DNA from: an uncultured bacterium
GTDB lineage: Bacteria; Planctomycetota; Planctomycetia; Pirellulales; UBA1268
Reading direction: 5' to 3'
Assembly: GCA_937959175.1 (NCBI GenBank)
Contig: CALGAS010000283.1
Span: forward strand, 1 to 7,723
DNA length: 7,723 nucleotides
Positions 1-6,474 of this stretch are shown here, piece after piece. The notes beneath the pieces are model-generated. The model worked only from the letters and a program-made list of their open reading frames with translations. It searched no databases and was not told where the DNA came from. The position numbers were made by a program, and so were the translations under genes. Every line of letters starts with the position of its first letter. The stretch's first letter is position 1.

Positions 1-2172
1 GCTGAAGCTGTAGATCTCGCCCGTCCCGGCCGCCTCGCGGGTCGTCACGTCGGCAGCGGCGGCATCGACAGCGGCAGCCAACGCGGCCGCGCGATGATCG
101 AGCTCCCGCAGTTCACTCCGGCGGGTTATCAGGCCAGCGGCCGCCGCGGGGCTGCCGACTTCGAGCCCGGCACTGGCGGAGAGGCACTCGCCCGCCTGGG
201 TGACAAGCAGTGTGCCGACCGGGGCTGAGGCGAGCAGGTGCGTCGCGCCTGCGAGGCTGTCGACGACCCAGGCATGGCCCAGCAGGCGACGGGCGAGGGT
301 CGCCGGGGCAGCTTCGTCGCCCCGCGCGACGAGGCGGTCGAGCCTGCCGATGAGGCCCGGGACGTTCCCAGGATCAAACGGAGGAGGCTCAGGGAGGGAG
401 TCAGCCGCGATGAACCCGATCCGGCCTCCGTCACGCGCGGGGGAAGCCGCGGGATGGTGGCCCTGCTGCTCCGCGTGCCAGGCAAGAGCCGACTCGAGAG
501 AGTGCACCAGCAGGCTCTGCCCGAGCCGGCCCAGCACAAGGTCGACCAAGGTGGCCCACTCGACGGGGATCACCAACTGATCGGCCACGATGCCCTTCAG
601 CCCCGGGAGATGATCCGACTCCGGGCGGAGGAGCTTCCGGGCCGCTTCAGAGATACCCTCCTGCCGGCCGACGAGATCGCCGAGCAGATCACGACGTTCG
701 CGGCAGGCCTCGGCAGCCGCCCGCGCGTCGGCGAGATGCCGCCAGGATGCCTGGAGGGCGGCCGTCGCTTCACGATGCGATGCCTCCGCCGTTTCCTGGT
801 CGCGTCCGGCGGCTGCCAGCCGGGCCAGGAGCGATTCGCGATGGCCCTCGGCAGCCGCCTGGGCTTCTTCGAGGCGTTGTCGCCGAGCGATCGCGGCCGC
901 AGCGTGATCGCGGGCGGCGTCGACCGCCGCCATCAGTTCCGCCGAGCGGGCGGTGGCCGATTCAGCGGCCGCCTCGAGCTTCGAGGCCCGCTGACGGGCC
1001 GCGTCGTGATCGACCACGGCCTGGGCGAGGGCAGCGCGGGCGGCCTCGCTGTCACCGTCGGAGCCAGTGATCAGATGTTCGGTATCACCGAGCCGGGCCT
1101 CGATCTCCGCCGCGGCGGCGACCGCCTCTTCGGCGGCGGCGTGCGCCGCCTCGGCCGCCGCGAAGGCTGTCTTGGTCTCGCGACGGACGCGGGCCGCCGT
1201 CTCGGCCAGCCGTGCCAGTTCCTGCTCGAGTTCGGGGCCGCGGGCCCGCAGCGACTCCTGGCGGGCGGCCGCAGCGGCCTCACGCTGGCTTGCTGCTGCA
1301 GCGGTCGTCCGGCAGCGGCCGAGTTTTTCGGTCAGTTCGGCTGCGGCCGCCTCGAGCGTTGTCAACTCTTCAGACAACGCGGTGGCTCGTTCCTCCGCTG
1401 CCGTCAGCCGACGGCGATCGCCAGCCAGGGCTTCCTCGGCAGCGAGGATGCCTGCGTCGACCTCGGCCAGATCACGGCCGGCCGCGACGAGGCGGAGGGT
1501 CTTGAGCCGGTCGGAGAGCGCCCGCCAGCGGCGGGCCCGGCCGGCCTGGCGACGGACTGTTTCCAGGCGGGCGGCCACTTCTCCGACGATGTCGGCGAGT
1601 CGCTGACGGTTGAGCTCGGCCCGCTCGAGCCGCCGCAGGGCTTCGGCACGACGAGTCCGAAATCGGGTGATGCCCGCGGCCTCCTCGAAGACGGCCCGGC
1701 GGTCGCGGCCGGAGGCCATCAGCAGGGCGTCGACCCGGCCCTGCTCGATCACGCTGTAGGCCTCGGTGGCGGCGCCGGTGCCGGAGAAGAGTTCGCGAAT
1801 GTCCTTCAGCCGGGCGGTCTGCCCATTGACGAGGTATTCGCTCTCGCCGCTGCGGTAGACCCGCCGCATGATCTGGACGTCGTCGGTGGGAAGCGGCAGG
1901 TCGCGGGCGGAGTTGTCGAAGATCAGGCCGACCTCGGCCATGTTGAGCGGCTTGCGAGCGGTCGAGCCGGCGAAGATGACGTCGGTCATCTCCTTGCCCC
2001 GCAGGCTACGGGCCGACTGCTCGCCCAAGACCCACTTGATCGCGTCGACGACGTTGGACTTGCCGGAGCCGTTGGGGCCCACGACAGCGGTGACCCCTTC
2101 CGGAAACTCGAAGCGGGTCCGGTCGGCGAAACTCTTGAAGCCGAAGAGCTCGAGCGCCTTGAGGCTGGTCAT
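1..2172 (-). CDS. smc: Chromosome segregation protein SMC, N-terminal part (3' end beyond the window)
   Basis: SMC is the ATPase of the bacterial condensin complex: with ScpA and ScpB it organises and segregates the chromosome. The minus-strand frame is open from ATG at 2172 to the left edge, 724 codons with no stop. The start fits the family: the product begins MTSLKALELFGFKSFADRT. Walker A (GPNGSGKS) is at residues 32-39. The Q-loop region around IEQGRVD ends near 147, and EEAAGITRF follows at 163-171. Residues about 170-505 are an Ala/Glu/Arg-rich coiled-coil arm, and about 520-690 look like the hinge (starting LKGIVADQLVIP). The second coil begins after RRSELREL. The ABC signature and Walker B lie off the window. 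There is no Shine-Dalgarno before the ATG, which overlaps the stop of the upstream lipoprotein gene, so translation is probably coupled. Identification is secure; only the C-terminus is unseen. Confidence 0.97.
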   Translation of the reverse strand, partial: MTSLKALELFGFKSFADRTRFEFPEGVTAVVGPNGSGKSNVVDAIKWVLGEQSARSLRGKEMTDVIFAGSTARKPLNMAEVGLIFDNSARDLPLPTDDVQIMRRVYRSGESEYLVNGQTARLKDIRELFSGTGAATEAYSVIEQGRVDALLMASGRDRRAVFEEAAGITRFRTRRAEALRRLERAELNRQRLADIVGEVAARLETVRRQAGRARRWRALSDRLKTLRLVAAGRDLAEVDAGILAAEEALAGDRRRLTAAEERATALSEELTTLEAAAAELTEKLGRCRTTAAAASQREAAAAARQESLRARGPELEQELARLAETAARVRRETKTAFAAAEAAHAAAEEAVAAAAEIEARLGDTEHLITGSDGDSEAARAALAQAVVDHDAARQRASKLEAAAESATARSAELMAAVDAARDHAAAAIARRQRLEEAQAAAEGHRESLLARLAAAGRDQETAEASHREATAALQASWRHLADARAAAEACRERRDLLGDLVGRQEGISEAARKLLRPESDHLPGLKGIVADQLVIPVEWATLVDLVLGRLGQSLLVHSLESALAWHAEQQGHHPAASPARDGGRIGFIAADSLPEPPPFDPGNVPGLIGRLDRLVARGDEAAPATLARRLLGHAWVVDSLAGATHLLASAPVGTLLVTQAGECLSASAGLEVGSPAAAAGLITRRSELRELDHRAAALAAAVDAAAADVTTREAAGTGEIYSFS

Positions 2173-3884
2173 GAGCGTTCGTCCGTCCGTCGGCCGTCGT
2201 CCACTGCCGTCGTCGCCGCCTCGTCGGGCTCTTCATCCCGGCGGGCGGTCGCCTCCTCGTGAATCGGCGGTCGTCCGTCGAACGCATCGGGAAGGGCGTC
2301 GAAGGCCAGGCGGCTCGAGAGAAATCGCCCCGCGGCGGCCTGCTGGAGGAACTGAACGGCGTCGGGGTAGCCGCCGCCGATCTCGATGATCGCCCGGACG
2401 ATCGCAACGGCGTCGGCCGGCACCTCCGTCTCGCGGTCGGACTCGCCAGCCGCAAACCGGCTGACATGGGCGGTCGAGCCCTCGATCACCACCACGATCG
2501 AGCGGCCCGCCTCCGCCCGCAGCCCGTGGGCCAGCGGGTGTTCGGTGCCGAAGAAGACGAACTCCGGCCGCTCATGGCGGGTGGCATGGATCAGGGCCGG
2601 ACCGTCCACATCGAGCACGTGCAGCCGACAGGCCTCGCCGAGCCGCTCTCCTCGAACGATCGGCAGCCCGGGGTCGAGCCGCTCGAGGGATCGGAACGCG
2701 CCATAGCGGGTCTCGGCGCTGCGGCTGGCCAGCAACTGCTGGAGGGCGTCGATGCCGTGGGCGTCGTTGATCACGCTCAGGGCTGCCAACGCGGCCGGCC
2801 GGGCGCTGCGGAGATTGCGGGCGGCCTCCGCCAGGTGGCTGGCGGCGATCGACTCGCCGAGGTACGCCAAGGCTTCGGCGGCGGCAAACCGCACTTCCGC
2901 GTCGTCGCTCTCGAGACCCTTGCGGAGGACCGGGATGGCGTCCTTGCCGATGGCCTCGAGCCGGAGGGCGGCGGCCGGCGCCGTCACCGGGTCGGCCAGC
3001 TGCCGGGCGAGAAGTTGGATTCGCGCGTGGCGGCCCTCGGCCGGCTCGACCACCGCGACGCATTGCACGACCCGCAGGTAGCGGGGCAGGTTGTGGCGAT
3101 AGAGCGACGGAACCTCCAGCTCGATGTAGCGGTCGGTCTTGGGGTTGGCCACGCCCCGCTTGGCACCTCGGATCACGGCATGGAACCTTCGGTTGATCCA
3201 GTCACCGAGCCGCTTCGACATGGCGATCGAGCGATGCTCCGAGGCAATGATCAGGCCGAGCTCCCGGTCGTCGAGGGCCACGCCGCCGCCGGGAACCAGC
3301 CCGCGAATCCGCGACTTGGAATCGAGGGTGCCCTGCGAGACCGGGTCGACCAGCAGCGGACCCTGGGCCACGCCCAGTTCGTGGCCGTCCCGGATCACGT
3401 TCCCGATGACCGCCATCTCCGAGAGCCTGGTCTCCATCAGCCAGCCACCAGCCAGGCTGGTCGTGTCATGGCCGATCGGAACCTCGACCGCGACATCGAA
3501 GCGGTCGCCTCGGCGACAGCCAGGCGGCAGAAAGCCCCGCACCCAGACCAGCGAGGTGCCCATTGACCCCAGCAGCGTGTTGGGTTCGATCACACCGCGG
3601 GTCTGCATATCGGCGAGCAACGCACTCCGCTGGGGGCCGGGCGGTGGATCGCTGCCGGTATCGGCCAGCCCGGTGACGAGGGCGGCCCCTTCAACGCGCT
3701 TGTAGCTCAGTCCCCAGGCGGCGGTGTAGTCGCCGACGAGGCGGGTGCCCTCCTCGAGGTGTGCCAGGGCCTCGAGTTCAGGGCTCTGGCTGCGAATCGC
3801 CGGGCCGGCGCAGCCGGTGGCGAGGGCCAGCATGGCCGCCAGCCAGGCCGGGAGTTGCCAGGGACGAGGGGACGGGTGGACCAT
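2169..3884 (-). CDS. FlgI (P-ring)-like lipoprotein with HEAT repeats
   Basis: This is a predicted exported lipoprotein of 571 residues. The first 25 residues form a signal peptide ending in a lipobox, LATGC, with Cys25 as the lipidated residue. Residues about 95-280 resemble the flagellar P-ring protein FlgI: VRGFLPPGCRRGDRFDVAV, then TTSLAGGWLMET, where FlgI has a GDRIDVTVSS...SLRGGTL-type pattern. Residues about 300-405 contain HEAT-like helical repeats (for example AIPVLRKGLESDDAEVRFAA). A region at about 415-535 is unassigned, and an acidic, Arg-rich tail at about 540-571 looks disordered. No flagellar gene is adjacent and FlgI itself has no HEAT repeats, so a true P-ring role is doubtful; an envelope scaffold is a guess. 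GGAGGG at 3894-3899 lies 9 bases before the ATG and supports this start. The TGA overlaps the smc start. Confidence 0.82.
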   Translation of the reverse strand: MVHPSPRPWQLPAWLAAMLALATGCAGPAIRSQSPELEALAHLEEGTRLVGDYTAAWGLSYKRVEGAALVTGLADTGSDPPPGPQRSALLADMQTRGVIEPNTLLGSMGTSLVWVRGFLPPGCRRGDRFDVAVEVPIGHDTTSLAGGWLMETRLSEMAVIGNVIRDGHELGVAQGPLLVDPVSQGTLDSKSRIRGLVPGGGVALDDRELGLIIASEHRSIAMSKRLGDWINRRFHAVIRGAKRGVANPKTDRYIELEVPSLYRHNLPRYLRVVQCVAVVEPAEGRHARIQLLARQLADPVTAPAAALRLEAIGKDAIPVLRKGLESDDAEVRFAAAEALAYLGESIAASHLAEAARNLRSARPAALAALSVINDAHGIDALQQLLASRSAETRYGAFRSLERLDPGLPIVRGERLGEACRLHVLDVDGPALIHATRHERPEFVFFGTEHPLAHGLRAEAGRSIVVVIEGSTAHVSRFAAGESDRETEVPADAVAIVRAIIEIGGGYPDAVQFLQQAAAGRFLSSRLAFDALPDAFDGRPPIHEEATARRDEEPDEAATTAVDDGRRTDERS

Positions 3885-3893
3885 GTGCGGCGG

Positions 3894-3899
3894 CCCTCC
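3894..3899 (-). promoter_or_regulatory. Ribosome binding site of the FlgI-like lipoprotein gene
   Basis: On the minus strand this reads GGAGGG and ends 9 bases before the ATG at 3884. It is a strong Shine-Dalgarno match and fixes the start that gives a complete signal peptide. Confidence 0.65.
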
Positions 3900-3916
3900 G
3901 GGGATTCGGGGCCGGG

Positions 3917-3946
3917 AAGGTAGGAGCCGCCGGCGCGAAGGGTCAA
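3917..3946 (-). promoter_or_regulatory. Possible sigma70-like promoter for the lipoprotein-smc operon
   Basis: On the minus strand, TTGACC (3946-3941) matches the -35 consensus at five of six bases. It is followed after 18 bases by TACCTT (3922-3917), a weak -10 that matches three of six bases. Transcription would start about 25 bases before the ATG, leaving room for the GGAGGG ribosome binding site. The -35 is convincing; the -10 is not. Confidence 0.35.
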
Positions 3947-4027
3947 GGGTGGTTTGGGCCCCCGCCGCCGGTGAGCCGCGGCCGATCCGTCCGCTGTCAC
4001 CCGGCGGATTCCCGCGTCTGAATCACC

Positions 4028-4056
4028 TTGGCGAGGTTTGGTGAGCCTGCTACGGT
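4028..4056 (+). promoter_or_regulatory. Possible promoter for rimI
   Basis: TTGGCG (4028-4033) is followed by a 17-base spacer and TACGGT (4051-4056). The match to sigma70 consensus is partial, four of six bases at -35 and three of six at -10. It would give a leader of roughly 110 bases containing the 4059-4100 inverted repeats. The assignment is tentative. Confidence 0.28.
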
Positions 4057-4058
4057 CC

Positions 4059-4100
4059 CTCGGCAGTCCGGCGTGAGGTGGTGTGGCTGCCGAGACTGCC
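4059..4100 (+). promoter_or_regulatory. Mutually exclusive inverted repeats in the rimI leader
   Basis: CTCGGCAG at 4059-4066 is perfectly complementary to CTGCCGAG at 4087-4094 (8 bp, 20-base loop). The overlapping segment GGCAGTC at 4062-4068 is perfectly complementary to GACTGCC at 4094-4100 (7 bp). Both pairings use 4062-4066, so only one can form at a time. The structure sits just downstream of the candidate -10 and about 75 bases ahead of the rimI start. It could be a leader RNA switch, an operator or chance in GC-rich DNA. No T-tract follows, so a simple attenuator is not supported. Confidence 0.35.
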
Positions 4101-4161
4101 AGGTGACCCGCGGGTGTCGAACTCACCGATCGCCGCGGCGGATGCAACGATCAGATCACGC

Positions 4162-4167
4162 AGGAGA
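4162..4167 (+). promoter_or_regulatory. Ribosome binding site of rimI
   Basis: AGGAGA lies 8 bases before the GTG at 4176. It decides in favour of this GTG over internal ATG codons such as the one for Met16. Confidence 0.65.
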
Positions 4168-4175
4168 GACCGGCC

Positions 4176-4673
4176 GTGAGGGTGTTTGACGGAAGCGAGT
4201 TGGGAGTGCATGTGCGGTGGATGATCCGCCGCGACATGGCCGAGGTGGTGGCCATCGAACAGGAAGCGTTCGAGTTTCCCTGGTCGGAGGAGGAGTTCAC
4301 CCGCTGCCTCAGGCAGCGGAACTGCATCGGCATGGTTGCCGAGATGGCGGACTCGGTCGTGGCCTTCATGATCTACGAACTGCACCGCTCGAAGCTCCAC
4401 GTGCTCAACTTTGCCGTGGTGCGGTCCCACCGTCGGCTTGGAATCGGCTCACGGATGATGGACAAGTTGGTCGGCAAGCTCACGCCTGATCGCCGGGGGC
4501 GAATCGTGCTCGAGGTGCGGGAGACCAATCTGCCGGCCCAGCTCTTCTTCCGTTCGCTCGGCTTCCGGGCGACCTCGGTCCTCAAAGACTTCTACGAAGA
4601 CTCGACCGAAGACGCCTACCTGATGCAGTACGTCGCCGAGCCGCTTCCGGCGCAGCGGCGGCTCGCTGGCTGA
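4176..4673 (+). CDS. rimI: RimI-like ribosomal protein S18-alanine N-acetyltransferase (GNAT)
   Basis: RimI enzymes transfer an acetyl group from acetyl-CoA to the N-terminal alanine of ribosomal protein S18 in the cytoplasm. The product has 165 residues, slightly longer than the typical 145-160. The RimI-type segment FEFPWSEEEF is at residues 32-41. The acetyl-CoA-binding motif of GNAT enzymes, RRLGIGS, is at 86-92, LEVRETN is at 112-118 and FFRSLGF is at 124-130. Glu113 aligns with the catalytic Glu of enterobacterial RimI. The catalytic Tyr of those enzymes (in ALYESLGF) aligns with Phe125 here. The GTG start is supported by AGGAGA 8 bases upstream. The last 58 bases overlap the end of a converging gene. 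The GNAT/RimI family is clear, but with the Tyr missing the protein might acetylate another N-terminus. Confidence 0.9.
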   Translation: MRVFDGSELGVHVRWMIRRDMAEVVAIEQEAFEFPWSEEEFTRCLRQRNCIGMVAEMADSVVAFMIYELHRSKLHVLNFAVVRSHRRLGIGSRMMDKLVGKLTPDRRGRIVLEVRETNLPAQLFFRSLGFRATSVLKDFYEDSTEDAYLMQYVAEPLPAQRRLAG

Positions 4674-5851
4674 GCGGTCCTGCGGAGTGCGGACGCGACG
4701 GCACCTGCCCGCTGGCGGAGCCGCCGTGATGCTGCCTGCGGCGTCTCGCCGTGGGCAAACACTGTGCAGACCGGTCGACCAGCCGAGATTGCTGACGGCG
4801 GTCGCGGAATGTCGGCCACTCGCGGCCAGCCATCGGACGGACAGGCTGCGGCAGCCTCGAGGCCGGTCACGACGGCCTCATCGATCGACAGCAGCCGGTC
4901 GCTGAAGAGGATCACCTTCGCCCAGCTGCCCCGTCCCGGGTCGCGGTGACGCGGCAGCGACGACTGTGGCAGCCCGCAGGCGGCCAGGTGTGCGGCGATC
5001 AATGACCGCCCGCTCGATCGCTCGAAGAGTTCCATCGATGCGGTCGGCCGCGGATTGATCTCGATGACGTGGAGCCGGTTCTGCCGGTCGCGGAGGAGAT
5101 CGACGCCCACCAGCCCCCGCAGGTCGAAGGCTCCCGCCAGCAGATCACCGAGCTGCTGCAGCTGCCCGGCCCACGGGGAACTGCCCCGAGGCCGGGCGAC
5201 GGTGACCGACCCCGAGTAGGCGAAGGGGCCTGCCCCGCACCAACGCCGGCCGATGAACTGGCGGGTCAGGCCGATCAGGCGACCTCCTTGCGGCGTCAAC
5301 AGGTAGGCGACCGACCACGATTGCCCGGCCAGCCGCCGCTGCCAGATTGAACCCACCGGCAGGCCGCCCTGGCGGGCGGCGTCACCGCTGCCTCGCCAGG
5401 GCCGAATGCCGTGCCCGCCGGCCGACCGCAGCGGCTTGACGAGCCAGGATCCATCCGTCGGGATGCCACGCGGATCGCGACGGGTGTCGGGAAAGGCGAG
5501 TCCGACCTGGAAAACCGCCGCCGCCAAGTGATCCGGGTCGCGCACCAGGCGGATCGCCTCGGGCCGGCAGCCAGCCAAAAATCGCGTCTCGGCGATCGAG
5601 GCGATCAGATCCGGATAGTTCTCGAGGGCACCGGTAAAGAGCCAGGGGGCGGGCGGAAAACCGGCCGCCGCCGCGGCGAGACCGGCGGGATAGGGCTCGG
5701 CGATCCGAAACGACGCGGCCCTCAGATCGAGGTCGCCAAACAGGTCGGCCGCGTGCACCTCCAGGCCGGCGGCGGTGGCCGAGGCGGCCGCCGCTCGACA
5801 ACTCGCCCCGAGGATCACGATTCGTCCGGGGGCTGATTGCGGGATATCCAT
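4616..5851 (-). CDS. ATP-grasp ligase-like protein linked to H4MPT C1 genes
   Basis: This is a 411-residue ATP-grasp protein, a fold that joins a carboxylate to an amine or thiol through an acyl-phosphate. It begins with a Rossmann-like segment (GRIVILGASCRAAA, then AADLFGDLDL), as in predicted ATP-dependent carboligases of the COG2232 type. The ATP-binding segment WLVKPLRSAGGHGI is at 136-149, with Lys139. The metal-binding strand HVIEINPRPTAS is at 261-272 (Glu264, Asn266), preceded by GVDLL at 249-253. The domain seems to finish near residue 390; about 20 low-complexity residues follow because the first stop (TAG) lies inside rimI on the other strand. I chose ATG 5851 because the Rossmann strand starts nine residues later; ATG 5911 is in frame but would add 20 unlike residues. 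It is divergent from fae, and ATP-grasp genes recur in methanopterin-linked clusters, so a cofactor role is plausible. Substrates are unknown. Confidence 0.85.
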   Translation of the reverse strand: MDIPQSAPGRIVILGASCRAAAASATAAGLEVHAADLFGDLDLRAASFRIAEPYPAGLAAAAAGFPPAPWLFTGALENYPDLIASIAETRFLAGCRPEAIRLVRDPDHLAAAVFQVGLAFPDTRRDPRGIPTDGSWLVKPLRSAGGHGIRPWRGSGDAARQGGLPVGSIWQRRLAGQSWSVAYLLTPQGGRLIGLTRQFIGRRWCGAGPFAYSGSVTVARPRGSSPWAGQLQQLGDLLAGAFDLRGLVGVDLLRDRQNRLHVIEINPRPTASMELFERSSGRSLIAAHLAACGLPQSSLPRHRDPGRGSWAKVILFSDRLLSIDEAVVTGLEAAAACPSDGWPRVADIPRPPSAISAGRPVCTVFAHGETPQAASRRLRQRAGAVASALRRTAQPASRRCAGSGSATYCIR

Positions 5852-5891
5852 CGGCCGTCTGCACAAAGCCCATCCAGCAGGCGTCCGCGTG

Positions 5892-5919
5892 TTGTGGGCG
5901 GAGGCCGACATGGTATCTT
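5892..5919 (+). promoter_or_regulatory. Possible promoter for the fae-mtdC operon
   Basis: TTGTGG (5892-5897), a 16-base spacer and TATCTT (5914-5919) resemble a sigma70 promoter with a fair -10 (four of six) and a weak -35 (three of six). Transcription would start about 44 bases before fae. The 118-base divergent spacer must also hold the promoter of the minus-strand ATP-grasp gene, for which I see no clear site. Confidence 0.35.
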
Positions 5920-5957
5920 CTGGCCTGGCGGTTCGTCTTTTATCCGAAGTTTCTCGT

Positions 5958-5962
5958 GAGGA
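5958..5962 (+). promoter_or_regulatory. Ribosome binding site of fae
   Basis: GAGGA lies 7 bases before the ATG at 5970, good spacing for a well-translated gene. It favours this ATG over the one for Met3. Confidence 0.65.
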
Positions 5963-5969
5963 ATGATCC

Positions 5970-6467
5970 ATGTCGATGTTTATTGGTGAGTCGCTGGTCG
6001 GAGATGGCAACGAGGTCGCCCACATCGACCTCCTGATCGGCAGCAAGGACGGCCCCGTCGGAGCGGCCTTCGCCAACGCCCTGGCCCGCCAGAGCGAAGG
6101 CCACTCGAACCTCCTGGCTGTGCTCGCCCCCAATGTCGCCGTCAAGCCGTCGACGGTCATGATCACCAAAGTGACCATCAAGGGCGCCAAGCAGGCGGTG
6201 CAGATGTTCGGCCCCGCCCAGGCCGCCGTCGCCAAGGCCGTGGCCGACAGCGTGGCCGCCGACGTGATCCCCAAGGGCGACGCCGAAAATCTCGTCGTCG
6301 TCTGCGGCGTCTTCATCCACTGGCTGGCCGACGACGACAAGAAGATCTACGAATACAACTATCAGGCCACGATGGACGCGATCGCCAACGCCATGAAGGG
6401 TTCTCCAACGGCCGACGAGATGATCGCTCAGAAGGACAAGGCGGCCCATCCCTTCAAGGGCTTTTAA
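5970..6467 (+). CDS. fae: Formaldehyde-activating enzyme Fae
   Basis: Fae catalyses condensation of formaldehyde with tetrahydromethanopterin (H4MPT) to methylene-H4MPT, the entry of formaldehyde into the archaeal-type C1 pathway, in the cytoplasm. The product has 165 residues, close to the usual 165-175. It carries the family hallmark AHIDLLIGSKDGPVGAAFAN at residues 17-36, in which His18 corresponds to the catalytic His of characterised Fae. Other family-typical stretches are LLAVLAPNV, PSTVMITKVTI, MFGPAQAAVAKAVADSV and the C-terminal HPFKGF. The gene is full length with no missing key residue. It is followed after 7 bases by the dehydrogenase for the next reaction, so the two are almost certainly cotranscribed. 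No fused hexulose-phosphate synthase domain is present, so this is a stand-alone bacterial Fae. Confidence 0.97.
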   Translation: MSMFIGESLVGDGNEVAHIDLLIGSKDGPVGAAFANALARQSEGHSNLLAVLAPNVAVKPSTVMITKVTIKGAKQAVQMFGPAQAAVAKAVADSVAADVIPKGDAENLVVVCGVFIHWLADDDKKIYEYNYQATMDAIANAMKGSPTADEMIAQKDKAAHPFKGF

Positions 6468-6474
6468 TGGCGTC

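Larger units (their letters stand above)
3885..4175. other. Divergent intergenic region with two inverted-repeat structures
   Basis: This 291-base spacer lies between the divergent lipoprotein-smc operon and rimI and has no convincing ORF. It holds promoter-like sites in both directions. One inverted repeat pairs 3965-3974 (CCGCCGGTGA) with 3997-4007 through a 10-bp stem with one bulged C (4000) and a 22-base loop. A second structure, at 4059-4100, is listed separately. The sequence is not obviously repetitive or mobile. Confidence 0.6.

Noticed and set aside
238..2262. 674-residue plus-strand open frame opposite smc
   Set aside because: The minus strand encodes a clear SMC with Walker A, signature-adjacent motifs and hinge over the same bases. 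The plus frame is low-complexity Gly/Arg/Ala sequence with no recognisable domain, as expected for a shadow in GC-rich DNA.
2259..3566. 435-residue plus-strand open frame opposite the lipoprotein gene
   Set aside because: The minus-strand product has a signal peptide, lipobox, ribosome binding site and family-like segments. The plus frame is shadow sequence without domain features.
5920..5969. A promoter for the ATP-grasp gene in the divergent spacer
   Set aside because: On the minus strand GATAAA-like sequence occurs near 5939-5945, but no -35 at proper spacing could be found, so I do not annotate it.
5852..6340. N-terminal extension of the ATP-grasp protein by 163 residues
   Set aside because: The extension lies antisense to fae and has no family similarity. 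The family's Rossmann start comes right after ATG 5851, so the long version is an open-frame artefact.
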